DNA of 64,000 nt from Aeromicrobium tamlense. Its GTDB lineage: Bacteria > Actinomycetota > Actinomycetes > Propionibacteriales > Nocardioidaceae. The stretch's first letter is position 1. Every line of letters starts with the position of its first letter. The stretch lies in NCBI RefSeq assembly GCF_013408555.1, contig NZ_JACBZN010000001.1:992001-1056000 (forward strand). Reading direction: 5' to 3'. Shown piece after piece: positions 16,207 through 25,130 of this stretch. The position numbers and the translations under genes were made by a program. The notes beneath the pieces were generated by a model that was not told the DNA's origin, did no database searches, and was given only the letters and a program-made list of their open reading frames with translations.

Positions 16207-17424
16207 ATGAGTACCACCGCTTCTCGGCGGTCGTCGAGCACGCTCGAGACCGTGCGGAACCTGCTGGAGCGACCGCTCGCGTCGTACCAGCTCGTGCTCG
16301 GCACGACCGGCCTGCTGCTTGGGCTCGGTCTCATCATGGTCCTCAGCGCCAGCTCGGTGTTCGCGCTGCGCGTCTACGGCAACTCCTTCGAGATCTTCAG
16401 CCGCCAGGCGATCTTCGCTGTCGTCGGGCTCGTGGGCATGGTCATCGCGATGCGCATCCCGCTCGAGCGGGTGCGCCAGCTGTCGCGACCCGTCCTGCTC
16501 GTGGTCGTCGTGCTGATCGGGCTGACCTTCACGCCGCTGGGCATGGACATCAACGGCAACCGGAACTGGATCCCGCTGTTCGCCGGCTTCAACCTCCAGC
16601 CGTCCGAGTTCGCGAAGCTCGCGATCGTGATGTGGATCGCCGACCTCTACACCCGCCGACACCGACACCTCGGCACGCCGCGATTCGTCATCACGCCCGT
16701 CGTCCCGATCGCGGGAGCCGTCTCGGCGCTCGTCGTGTTCCAGAAGGATCTCGGCACCGCGGTCATCCTGTTCGCGATCATCGCGGGCATGCTGTGGGTC
16801 GCCGGCCTGCCGCTCAAGCCGATGCTGGGCTTCGGCGCCGGCCTCGTCGTGCTGCTGCTGTTCTTCGTGGCCACGGCGCAGCACCGCGTCGACCGCTTCA
16901 TGTCGTTCCTCAACCCGATGGCCGATCCCGAGCAGTCGGGCTACCAGGCGATCAAGGCCATGATGGGCTTCGCCCGCGGGGGCTTCTGGGGCCTGGGCCT
17001 GGGCAGCAGTCGTCAGAAGTGGGGCGCCCTGCCCGAGGCGCACACCGACTTCATCCTCGCGGTCATCGGCGAGGAGCTCGGCCTGGCCGGCAGCCTCGTG
17101 ATCCTGGCCCTGTTCGGCCTGCTGGCGTACACCGGCTTCCGCATCGCCCACCGCAGCCGCGACCGCTTCGCGCGCTACCTCGCCGCCGGCATCACGATCT
17201 GGCTCACGACGCAGGCGATCATCAACATCGGCATGGTGCTCGGCCTGCTGCCGGTCATCGGCGTGCCGCTTCCGCTCGTCTCGTACGGTGGTTCCAGCAT
17301 GCTCGCCACACTCGCCGCGCTGGGCCTCCTGGCCAACTGCGCCACCACCGAACCCGGCGCCGCCCGCGCCCTGTCCGTCTCGCGTCGTGCCAAGGCGCGC
17401 AAGAAGCAGCGGGCGGGTCGCTGA
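16207..17424 (+). CDS. ftsW: SEDS-family septal peptidoglycan polymerase
   Basis: Polymerises lipid II into glycan strands at the septum together with the FtsI transpeptidase. The 405-residue integral membrane protein has about ten spans, the NRNWIP and QPSEFAKLA motifs, and the extracytoplasmic loop YQAIKAMMGFARGGFWG...PEAHTDFI, whose HTDF aspartate corresponds to the essential SEDS residue. The basic tail (SRRAKARKKQRAGR) is cytoplasmic. ATG chosen for the GAAGGAA site; it lies 2 bp upstream of murG. It could be confused with RodA, but position in the dcw cluster supports FtsW. Confidence 0.94.
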   Translation: MSTTASRRSSSTLETVRNLLERPLASYQLVLGTTGLLLGLGLIMVLSASSVFALRVYGNSFEIFSRQAIFAVVGLVGMVIAMRIPLERVRQLSRPVLLVVVVLIGLTFTPLGMDINGNRNWIPLFAGFNLQPSEFAKLAIVMWIADLYTRRHRHLGTPRFVITPVVPIAGAVSALVVFQKDLGTAVILFAIIAGMLWVAGLPLKPMLGFGAGLVVLLLFFVATAQHRVDRFMSFLNPMADPEQSGYQAIKAMMGFARGGFWGLGLGSSRQKWGALPEAHTDFILAVIGEELGLAGSLVILALFGLLAYTGFRIAHRSRDRFARYLAAGITIWLTTQAIINIGMVLGLLPVIGVPLPLVSYGGSSMLATLAALGLLANCATTEPGAARALSVSRRAKARKKQRAGR

Positions 17425-17426
17425 CG

Positions 17427-18506
17427 ATGCGTGTCCTGCTCGCCGGCGGTGGTACCGCCGGTCACACGTCTCCGCTGCTCGCGACCGCCGCGGTCCTGGC
17501 CGACGCGGGCGACGACATCGTCTGCCTGGGCACTCCGCGCGGCCTCGAGGTCACGCTGATCCCGCAGGCCGGCCACGCGCTCGAGCTGGTGCCGCCGGTG
17601 CCGCTGCCGCGCCGCCCCAACGCCGACCTGGTGAAGCTGCCCGCCAACCTGCGCCGCTCGGTCTCGGCCACGCTCGAGGTCTTCGACCGGTTCCGTCCCG
17701 ACGTCGTCGTCGGCTTCGGCGGCTACGTCTCGGTGCCGGCCTACCTCGCGGCCCGCAGGCGCAAGCTGCCCCTCGTCGTCCACGAGGGCAACGCGCTGCC
17801 CGGCATCGCGAACAAGCTCGGCGCGCGCCTCACCCGTCACGTGGCGACCAGCTTCCCCGACACCGAGCTGCGCCACGGCACCTACACGGGCCTGCCGATC
17901 CGTCGGCAGATCGCCGACCTCGACCGGTACGCCTCGCGGGCCGAGGGCCGCCGGCACTTCGGCCTCGACCCCGATCGCCCGACGATCCTGGTCACCGGAG
18001 GCTCGCAGGGCGCCCGTCGCATCAACACCACGATGGCCGCCGCCGCGCGTGACCTCGCCGACGCCGGCATTCAGGTGCTGCACGCGGCCGGTCGTCCCGA
18101 GGAGGTCGAGCTCGACAGCCGTGCGGACGACCCGCCCTACGTCGTCGAGCAGTACATCGACCGGATCGACCTCGCCTACGCCGCCGCGGACCTGGTGGTG
18201 TGCCGCTCGGGCGCCAACACCGTCACCGAGGTCGCGGCCGTCGGCCTGCCGGCCGTCTTCGTCCCGCTGCCGATCGGCAACGGCGAGCAGGCCCTCAACG
18301 CCCACCCGGTGGTGGGTGCCGGCGGTGCGCTGCTGATCGAGGACGGCGCGTTCACGCCGGCGTGGGTCGACAGCGCGATCGTCTCGCTCGTCACCTCGCC
18401 CGAGCGCCTCGAGCGCATGTCGCAAGCCGCCTCCGGCATCGTCCGGCGCGATGCCGCCGAGCGTCTCGCGCAGATGGTGCACGAGGCGGGGGAGGCCGGC
18501 CGGTGA
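17427..18506 (+). CDS. murG: UDP-GlcNAc--lipid I N-acetylglucosaminyltransferase
   Basis: Adds GlcNAc to lipid I to give lipid II on the inner membrane face. The 359-residue GT-B enzyme has the glycine-rich GGGTAGHTSPLLA at residues 7-19, the VVGFGGYVSVPA G-loop, HEGNALPGIANKL, the second G-loop TGGSQGARRIN, and the donor-binding CRSGANTVTEVAAVGLPAVFVPLP. ATG 2 bp after the ftsW stop; its last bases overlap the murC GTG (GTGA). Confidence 0.96.
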   Translation: MRVLLAGGGTAGHTSPLLATAAVLADAGDDIVCLGTPRGLEVTLIPQAGHALELVPPVPLPRRPNADLVKLPANLRRSVSATLEVFDRFRPDVVVGFGGYVSVPAYLAARRRKLPLVVHEGNALPGIANKLGARLTRHVATSFPDTELRHGTYTGLPIRRQIADLDRYASRAEGRRHFGLDPDRPTILVTGGSQGARRINTTMAAAARDLADAGIQVLHAAGRPEEVELDSRADDPPYVVEQYIDRIDLAYAAADLVVCRSGANTVTEVAAVGLPAVFVPLPIGNGEQALNAHPVVGAGGALLIEDGAFTPAWVDSAIVSLVTSPERLERMSQAASGIVRRDAAERLAQMVHEAGEAGR

Positions 18507-19903
18507 GGATCGACCTGCCGTCCGAGGTCCTGCCCGCCGACCGGCTCGGCCGCGTGCACCTCATCGGCATCGGCGGCGCGGGGCTCTCGGCCATCGCCCT
18601 GCTGATGCACGAGGCCGGCGTCGACGTGAGCGGCAGCGACGGCAAGGACTCCGCCGTGCTCGACCGTCTGCGTGCCGCCGGCATCACGTGCCACGTCGGT
18701 CACGACGCCGCGCACCTGGCCGACCGCGACACGGTCATCGCGTCCACCGCGGTGCCCGAGGACAACCCCGAGGTCGTCGAGGCGCGCCGCCGCGGCCTGC
18801 GCCTGTGGCCGCGCTCGGCCGGCCTCATGTCGACGATGCTCGGCGACCGCCGGATCGCGATCGCGGGCACGCACGGCAAGACCACCACCACCGCGATGCT
18901 GACGTTCGCGCTGCGCGGCGCCGGCGCCGACCCGTCGTTCGCGATCGGGGCCGAGGTCGCCGGGCTGGGCACCAACGCCCGCCGCGGCACCGGTCCCGAG
19001 TTCGTCGTCGAGTCCGACGAGAGCGACGGCGCCTTCCTGCACTACCGCCCGCACGCCGCCGTCGTCACGAACATCGACGCCGACCACCTCGACACGTGGG
19101 GCACGGTCGAGGCGTACGAGCTCGCCTTCGCCCAGTTCGCCGCCACGGTCGACGAGGTCGTCGTGGTCTCGGCCGACGACCCCGGCTGCCGTCGCCTGCG
19201 CGACACCGTGAGCAGCCCGCGGATCCTCACCGCCGGGTTCGCCGAGGACGCGCACGTCCGCGGCACGGACGTCGAGGTCGCTGGCTCGACCACCCGCTTC
19301 ACCCTCCACGTGCCGGGCCTGGAGCCCACCGAGGTCGTCCTCGCCGTCCCCGGACGGCACTACGCCGCCGACGCCCTGCTCGCGCTGGCCATCGGCCTCG
19401 AGCTGGGGCACGACCTCGCCGGGATGGTCGAGGGCCTGGCGGGCTACACCGGGGCCGCGCGCCGCATGGAGCCCAAGGGCGAGGCCGGGGGAGTGCGCGT
19501 CGTCGACTCCTACGCGCACCACCCCACCGAGATCGCGGCCGATCTGGCTGCCGCCCGCGCGCTCGCCGGCGACGACCGTCTCGTCGTGGTCTTCCAGCCC
19601 CACTTGGTCAGCCGCACCCGCCTGTTCGGCGAGCGCATGGGCCAGGAGCTCGCCGCCGCCGACCTCGTCGTGGTGGCCGACCTCTATCTCGCGCGCGAGG
19701 CCGCCGATCCCGCGGTCACCTCGGCCCTCGTCGTCGACGCGGCCGGCCCGGACGCCCACCTGGGCGGTCCGGTCGAGGACGTGCCCGCGTTCCTGCAGCC
19801 GATGCTGCGCCCGGGCGACCTCGTGCTGACGCTCGGCGCCGGCGACGTCACGACCGTGGGCCCGGCGCTGCTGGACCTCCTGCGGGACTCCGGCGATGAG
19901 TGA
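18503..19903 (+). CDS. murC: UDP-N-acetylmuramate--L-alanine ligase
   Basis: First Mur ligase, adding L-Ala to UDP-MurNAc. The 466-residue protein has VHLIGIGGAGLSAIA at the N-terminus, P-loop GTHGKTTT with Lys126, VVESDESDGAFL, TNIDADHLDTWG, and the hinge VVDSYAHHPTEI, all MurC-specific. GTG start overlaps murG by 4 bp, and the last 8 bp overlap ftsQ. In this cluster the four Mur ligases are split around mraY, ftsW and murG, as in other actinobacteria. Confidence 0.96.
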   Translation: MRIDLPSEVLPADRLGRVHLIGIGGAGLSAIALLMHEAGVDVSGSDGKDSAVLDRLRAAGITCHVGHDAAHLADRDTVIASTAVPEDNPEVVEARRRGLRLWPRSAGLMSTMLGDRRIAIAGTHGKTTTTAMLTFALRGAGADPSFAIGAEVAGLGTNARRGTGPEFVVESDESDGAFLHYRPHAAVVTNIDADHLDTWGTVEAYELAFAQFAATVDEVVVVSADDPGCRRLRDTVSSPRILTAGFAEDAHVRGTDVEVAGSTTRFTLHVPGLEPTEVVLAVPGRHYAADALLALAIGLELGHDLAGMVEGLAGYTGAARRMEPKGEAGGVRVVDSYAHHPTEIAADLAAARALAGDDRLVVVFQPHLVSRTRLFGERMGQELAAADLVVVADLYLAREAADPAVTSALVVDAAGPDAHLGGPVEDVPAFLQPMLRPGDLVLTLGAGDVTTVGPALLDLLRDSGDE

Positions 19904-20606
19904 CCGCTTCAGCGAGAAGCTCCGGCTCAAGCGGCGCAGGTCGCGCTGGCGCATCGCGGGGATCGTGCTGCTCGTCCTCCTCGTCGCGGGCGCGGTCTGG
20001 GCGATCTGGTTCTCGAGCCTCTTCGAGACGCGCGAGACCACGGTCTCCGGCACCGAGCACGTCCCGGTCGAGCGCGTGGTGCGCGTCGCCCAGGTGCCGC
20101 TCGGCGAGCCGGTGCTGCGCGTGGACACCGACGCGATCGAGGAGCGGGTCGCCGCGCTCAAGCCCGTCCGGTCGGTGCGCGTCGAGCGCGACCTCCCGCA
20201 CACGATCCGCATCGTCGTCACCGAGCGCACGGCCGTGGCGTGGGTCGACCGCTCGGGCACGCCGTGGGCCGTCGACGCGACCGGCGTGGTCTACCGGCCG
20301 CTGAACTCGCGCCCGGGCCACCTGCCGCAGCTGGACGTCGACGCCGACGACCGCCGCGTCGTCGCGGCCACCGCCCGCGTGGCGGCCGACATCGCCGACG
20401 GCGACCGCGAGCTGCTCGCCGACACGAACGCCATCACGGCCGAGACGCGCGACTCGATCGAGCTCGCGCTGACGAGGGACCGCACGGTCGTGTGGGGGAG
20501 TGCGGAGGAGGCCGGGCCCAAGCTCGCCGTCCTGCGACCGCTGCTGCAGATCGAGGCCAGCAGCTACGACGTCAGCGCGCCCGAGCGCCCGACGACGCTC
20601 GAGTAG
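19896..20606 (+). CDS. ftsQ: Cell division protein FtsQ (POTRA domain)
   Basis: Bitopic divisome scaffold. The 236-residue product has a basic cytoplasmic N-terminus (KLRLKRRRSRWR), a membrane span at about residues 19-40, a POTRA domain (residues 45-115: FETRETTVSGTEHV through LPHTIRIVVTERTAVAW) and the C-terminal beta domain. ATG overlaps the murC stop (ATGAGTGA). A hairpin and a separate promoter-like region follow before ftsZ, so expression of ftsZ may be partly uncoupled. Confidence 0.93.
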   Translation: MSDRFSEKLRLKRRRSRWRIAGIVLLVLLVAGAVWAIWFSSLFETRETTVSGTEHVPVERVVRVAQVPLGEPVLRVDTDAIEERVAALKPVRSVRVERDLPHTIRIVVTERTAVAWVDRSGTPWAVDATGVVYRPLNSRPGHLPQLDVDADDRRVVAATARVAADIADGDRELLADTNAITAETRDSIELALTRDRTVVWGSAEEAGPKLAVLRPLLQIEASSYDVSAPERPTTLE

Positions 20607-20631
20607 ACGCGCGTCCCCCGAGTAGACGAAC

Positions 20632-20653
20632 AACACGCCGCCGGCGCGGCGTG
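20632..20653 (+). terminator. GC hairpin between ftsQ and ftsZ
   Basis: ACACGCCGC-CGGC-GCGGCGTGT: a perfect 9-bp stem with 4-nt loop, 26 bp after the ftsQ stop. No U tract follows, so it could be a weak terminator or an mRNA-stability element separating ftsQ from ftsZ. Confidence 0.5.
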
Positions 20654-20679
20654 TCGTCCGAGATCGATCCGGCGTACCC

Positions 20680-20745
20680 ACCTAGTGTCAAGACATCGAC
20701 GAGGTTGACATAACTATAAGCCTCGACTTGAACGTTAAGGTTTCG
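20680..20745 (+). promoter_or_regulatory. AT-rich promoter region of ftsZ
   Basis: The stretch from TAGTGTCAAGACA through TTGACATAACTATAAG to GAACGTTAAGG is the most AT-rich interval in the cluster. TTGACA at 20705-20710 is a good -35; GAACGT at 20730-20735 (19-nt spacing) and TATAAG at 20715-20720 are possible -10s. The exact promoter cannot be fixed by eye. CGAGG (20700-20704) and CCTCG (20721-20725) could form a small stem around it. GAAGGGGAAG near 20745 serves as the ftsZ ribosome-binding site. Confidence 0.5.
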
Positions 20746-20759
20746 AAGGGGAAGACGAC

Positions 20760-21911
<1,152 letters not shown>

Positions 21912-21913
21912 CC

Positions 21914-22633
21914 GTGCCCGACAGCACGCCCGGCTCCTCCGCGCCGTTCTGGTTCCGGTCCGACCTCGGGGTCGCGGCGTTCGGCTTCACCGACGCGCGC
22001 ACCGACCTGGGTCGGGGCCCGATCGACGGATCACCCGCGGAGGGCCCGGGCGTCGTGGCCGCGGCGCTCGGGGGCCGGCCGGCCCTGATGCGCCAGGTCC
22101 ACGGTGCCGACGTGGCCGTCGCCGACCCTGACGCCCAGCCCGAGGCCGACGCGCTCGTGCTCGACCGGCCGGGCGTCGTCGCGATCGTCCGGGTCGCCGA
22201 CTGCGTCCCGATCGTCGTCGCGTCGCCCGACCGGCCACTGGCGGCCGTCGTGCACGCGGGTCGCGTGGGCATGGCGTCCGGCGTGGTCCCCGCGGCCGTG
22301 GCCGCCCTGCGCGAGCGCGGCGCCGACCGGCTCGAGGCGTGGGTCGGACCCCGGGCCTGTGGCTCCTGCTACGAGGTGCCGCAGGCGATGGCCGACGAGG
22401 TCGCCGCGGCCGAGCCCGCCGCCCGGGCCACCACCCGGCAGGGTACGCCCGGCCTCGACATCGGCGCCGGCGTGCTGGCCCAGCTCGAGCGCGACGGCGT
22501 GGTCGCCCACGACCTCGGTGGCTGCACGATCGAGGACGAGCAGTTCTGGTCGCACCGGCGTCAGGGTGAGGCCGCAGGACGCTTCGGCGCCGCGGTCGTC
22601 CTGCGCGAGGGGAGTGCCGATGTCGCGCCGTGA
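21914..22633 (+). CDS. pgeF: PgeF/YfiH-family multicopper-like protein (peptidoglycan editing / purine nucleoside phosphorylase)
   Basis: DUF152 family. The 239-residue protein keeps the metal ligands: His in RQVHGADV, Cys in VADCVPIV and His in VVHAGRVG. In other bacteria homologues either prevent misincorporation of L-Ser into wall precursors or act on purine nucleosides; which applies here cannot be read from sequence. The position just after ftsZ is conserved in Gram-positive bacteria. GTG start 2 bp after ftsZ; 14-bp overlap with the next gene. Confidence 0.88.
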   Translation: MPDSTPGSSAPFWFRSDLGVAAFGFTDARTDLGRGPIDGSPAEGPGVVAAALGGRPALMRQVHGADVAVADPDAQPEADALVLDRPGVVAIVRVADCVPIVVASPDRPLAAVVHAGRVGMASGVVPAAVAALRERGADRLEAWVGPRACGSCYEVPQAMADEVAAAEPAARATTRQGTPGLDIGAGVLAQLERDGVVAHDLGGCTIEDEQFWSHRRQGEAAGRFGAAVVLREGSADVAP

Positions 22634-23324
22634 CGCGCTCGCGCAGAACCTCGCGGCCGTCCGCGAGCGGATCGCCCGCGCCTGCGAGCAGGCCGGCCGC
22701 GATCCCGGCGAGGTCACCCTCGTCGTCGTCACCAAGACCCACCCGGCGAGCGACGTCGAGCTGCTCGCCGACCTCGGCGTCACCGACGTCGGCGAGAACC
22801 GCCACCCCGAGGCCGCCGACAAGCAGGCCGAGGTCGCGGCGAGCGGGGCCTCGCTGCGCTGGCACTTCGTCGGAGGGCTCCAGACCAACAAGGCCGGCGC
22901 CGTCGCCCGCTACGCCGACGTCGTCCACAGCGTCGATCGCGCGAAGCTCGCCCGGTCGCTCGACCGCGGGGCCGAGGCGGCCGGGCGCACGCTGCGCGTC
23001 CTCGTCCAGGTCGACTTCGACACCACCGACCCCGGCCGCGCGGGCGTCCCGCCGGCCGACGTGCAGGCGCTCGCCGACGTGATCGTGGGGGAGTGCCCGC
23101 ACCTCGAGCTCGGGGGCGTCATGACCGTCGCGCCGCTCGGGCAGGACCCCGAGCCGAGCTTCGCGCACCTGCGCGAGATCAGCGCCGACCTGGTGCGCAC
23201 CGTGCCGTCCGCGACCACGATCTCGGCCGGCATGAGCGAGGACTTCGAGGTCGCGATCCGGCACGGCGCGACACACGTGCGCGTGGGTCGTTCGGTGCTG
23301 GGGCAGCGCCCTGTACTGCAGTAG
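22620..23324 (+). CDS. YggS-family PLP homeostasis protein
   Basis: Binds pyridoxal 5'-phosphate in a single alanine-racemase-like barrel without known catalysis; implicated in PLP and amino-acid homeostasis. The 234-residue protein has the PLP lysine in VVVTKTHP (Lys39), the VGENR loop, WHFVGGLQTNK and the C-terminal GMSEDFEVAIRHGATHVRVG that binds phosphate. Starts inside pgeF (14-bp overlap). Its TAG stop is also the first half of a TAGTCT -10 box for sepF. Confidence 0.92.
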   Translation: MSRRDALAQNLAAVRERIARACEQAGRDPGEVTLVVVTKTHPASDVELLADLGVTDVGENRHPEAADKQAEVAASGASLRWHFVGGLQTNKAGAVARYADVVHSVDRAKLARSLDRGAEAAGRTLRVLVQVDFDTTDPGRAGVPPADVQALADVIVGECPHLELGGVMTVAPLGQDPEPSFAHLREISADLVRTVPSATTISAGMSEDFEVAIRHGATHVRVGRSVLGQRPVLQ

Positions 23325-23327
23325 TCT
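23322..23327 (+). promoter_or_regulatory. -10 box (TAGTCT) for sepF overlapping the yggS stop codon
   Basis: The TAG stop of the YggS gene (23322-23324) continues as TAGTCT. The expected transcript would start about 7 nt later and carry a leader of roughly 27 nt with GGGAGTGA before the sepF ATG. Motif-based. Confidence 0.45.
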
Positions 23328-23360
23328 CAACAACGTCAAGACCGAAGATCGGGAGTGAGC

Positions 23361-23837
23361 ATGGCTGGCGCAATGCGGAGGATGGGCGAGTACCTCGGAC
23401 TCGTCGAGCAGGCCGAGTACGACGAGGCGCTGGAGTACGAGCCGGAGGCCCCGGCACGCACCGCCGCGCCGGTGCGTCAGGCTGCCCCCCAGTCGGTCGC
23501 GCCGCGCACCGTGACGGCCCTCGACGACCGCCGTCAGCCCGGCCTGTCCGTGGCCGACCTGGCGCGCATCGAGACCGTCACACCCCGCACGTACAACGAT
23601 GCCCGCACCATCGGCGAGTCGTTCCGCTCGGGCGTGCCGGTGATCATGAACCTCTCCGACATCGGCGACGACGACGCGAAGCGTCTCGTCGACTTCGCCG
23701 CCGGACTGGTCTTCGCCGTCCACGGCACGATCAACCGGATCACGGCGAAGGTCTTCCTGCTGTCGCCCGAGGGAGTGCAGGTGTCCGACGAGGACCGCGC
23801 CACCCTCGCCGCCGGCGGCTTCTACAACCAGAGCTGA
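23361..23837 (+). CDS. sepF: Cell division protein SepF
   Basis: Membrane-binding FtsZ partner; an N-terminal amphipathic helix binds lipid and the C-terminal domain polymerises and binds the FtsZ tail. The 158-residue protein starts MAGAMRRMGEYLGLVE (amphipathic, SepF-type), has a Pro/Ala linker (about 30-60) and the core domain with ETVTPRTYNDARTIGESFRSG and FAAGLVFAVHG. SepF is the usual Z-ring anchor in actinobacteria, which lack FtsA; none is seen here. ATG is used rather than GTG 23355 because GGGAGTGA is correctly spaced. Confidence 0.95.
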   Translation: MAGAMRRMGEYLGLVEQAEYDEALEYEPEAPARTAAPVRQAAPQSVAPRTVTALDDRRQPGLSVADLARIETVTPRTYNDARTIGESFRSGVPVIMNLSDIGDDDAKRLVDFAAGLVFAVHGTINRITAKVFLLSPEGVQVSDEDRATLAAGGFYNQS

Positions 23838-23843
23838 GGCCCC

Positions 23844-24131
23844 GTGTCACCGATCGGGACCATTCTCTACAACCTCATCTACCTGGCGATCATCTTCGTG
23901 ATCGCCAGGTTCGTCGTGGACTGGGTGCAGCTGCTTGCCCGCCAGTGGCAGCCCCGCGGCTTCATCGCGGTGCTGTGCGAGTTCATCTTCACCGTCACCG
24001 ACCCGCCGCTGCGCGCCCTGCGCAAGGTCATCCCTCCGATCCGTCTGGGTGGCGTCATGCTCGACGTCTCGGCGATGGTCCTGTTGCTCCTGTTGTTCAT
24101 CGCGCAGTCCCTGGTGGTCGTCATCTTTTAG
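23844..24131 (+). CDS. YggT-family membrane protein
   Basis: A 95-residue protein with two membrane segments (about residues 5-27 and 68-94) flanking the conserved loop FTVTDPPLRALRKVIPPIRLGG. YggT proteins are found between sepF and divIVA in Gram-positive bacteria and are thought to help division or envelope function; mechanism unknown. GTG start 6 bp after sepF, with GAGGCCCC weakly resembling a ribosome-binding site. Confidence 0.9.
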   Translation: MSPIGTILYNLIYLAIIFVIARFVVDWVQLLARQWQPRGFIAVLCEFIFTVTDPPLRALRKVIPPIRLGGVMLDVSAMVLLLLLFIAQSLVVVIF

Positions 24132-24149
24132 GTGATCGTTGAGACTTGA

Positions 24150-24178
24150 GCACCGGCCCGCTGCCCGGTGCTTAGGAT
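24150..24178 (+). promoter_or_regulatory. Hairpin followed by a TAGGAT -10 box before divIVA
   Basis: GCACCGG (24150-24156) pairs with CCGGTGC (24165-24171), then TAGGAT at 24173-24178 forms a standard actinobacterial -10. The stem may end the sepF-yggT transcript just before divIVA transcription begins, or be an operator. The divIVA leader would be about 64 nt and contains CAGAGGTGACC. Confidence 0.5.
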
Positions 24179-24248
24179 GAGGCGGTACCGTTGACGAGGC
24201 CCCGAATCTTTCCCCCGACAGACCCGACTCACACGCAGAGGTGACCAG

Positions 24249-24977
24249 ATGGCGCTCACGCCCCAGGACATTCGCGACAAGCAGTTCACTGCCGTGCGCT
24301 TGCGCGACGGCTACGACATGGGTGAGGTCGAGCAGTTCCTCGATGAGGTCGAGGTCGAGTTCGAACGCCTCGTCAACGAGAACTCCGAGCTGAAGGCCAA
24401 GGTCGCCGAGCTCGAGGCCGCGCTCGAGGAGGCCTCCAAGGCCCAGCCCGCTCCCGCCGCCGCCAAGCCCGAGCCCGTCAAGGAGCCCGAGCCGGTCAAG
24501 GAGCCCGAGCCCACCCCGGCCCCCGCCGCTCCGGCCCCCGCCGCTCCGCAGGAGCTGCGCGTCACCTCCACCGCCGAGGCCTCCACGGCCGCCGCGCGCC
24601 TCCTCGAGATCGCGTCGGCCAACGCCGACCAGCTCATGGACGCCGCGAAGGAGGAGGCCGACACGATCATCGGTGAGGCCCGCGTCGAGGCCGAGCAGCT
24701 CTCGGCCGAGGCCCGTCGCAACGCCGACACGCTGCAGTACGAGTCGCGCAAGCGCGCCGAGCAGCTCGACGTCGAGACCGAGCAGCGCCGCAAGGAGGTC
24801 ATCTCCAGCCTCGAGCGTGAGCGTCAGGAGCTCCAGGGCGAGATCGACCACCTGCGTGCCTACGAGCGCGAGTACCGCGCCCGCCTCAAGGCCTACTTCC
24901 AGGACCAGCTCGCGCAGCTCGAGGGCAGCTCGCCCGTCGCGCCGCAGCAGGGCTCCGCGCTGGACAGCAAGGACTGA
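24249..24977 (+). CDS. divIVA: Polar growth / septum-site protein DivIVA (Wag31)
   Basis: Coiled-coil protein that binds negatively curved membrane at poles and septa. The 242-residue product has the lipid-binding N-terminus MALTPQDIRDKQFTAVRLRDGYDMGEVEQFLDEV, a first coiled coil to about residue 63, a low-complexity Pro/Ala/Glu linker (about 70-101, with VKEPEP twice), and a long second coiled coil to about residue 225. This layout matches Wag31 and its Streptomyces counterpart. Ends the cluster; a very strong hairpin follows. Confidence 0.95.
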   Translation: MALTPQDIRDKQFTAVRLRDGYDMGEVEQFLDEVEVEFERLVNENSELKAKVAELEAALEEASKAQPAPAAAKPEPVKEPEPVKEPEPTPAPAAPAPAAPQELRVTSTAEASTAAARLLEIASANADQLMDAAKEEADTIIGEARVEAEQLSAEARRNADTLQYESRKRAEQLDVETEQRRKEVISSLERERQELQGEIDHLRAYEREYRARLKAYFQDQLAQLEGSSPVAPQQGSALDSKD

Positions 24978-25001
24978 TCTCGCGGCACCGCGTCACTGAG
25001 T

Positions 25002-25050
25002 CGAACGACGGCGCCCGATCCCTCCGGGGATCGGGCGCCGTCGTCGTTCG
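25002..25050 (+). terminator. Very long-stem terminator after divIVA
   Basis: CGAACGACGGCGCCCGATCC is followed after a CCTCC-type loop by its inverted complement with one bulged C, giving a stem of about 20 bp that ends in GTCGTTCG. It closes the dcw cluster and faces the ileS terminator. The outer repeats CGAACGAC / GTCGTTCG are part of the stem. Confidence 0.85.
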
Positions 25051-25080
25051 TGATCGCGTGGCGTCGGGTGGAGAGACGCG

Positions 25081-25116
25081 AGCGGGGTGCCGGGACCGAA
25101 GTCCGGGCACCCCGCT
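25081..25116. terminator. Terminator downstream of ileS (convergent region)
   Basis: AGCGGGGTGCC (25081-25091) pairs with GGCACCCCGCT (25106-25116), an 11-bp perfect stem, 15 bp beyond the ileS stop. The TTTCTCGTT flank is on the plus-strand side, so it may work in both directions between divIVA and ileS. Confidence 0.7.
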
Positions 25117-25130
25117 TTCTCGTTCGAGGG

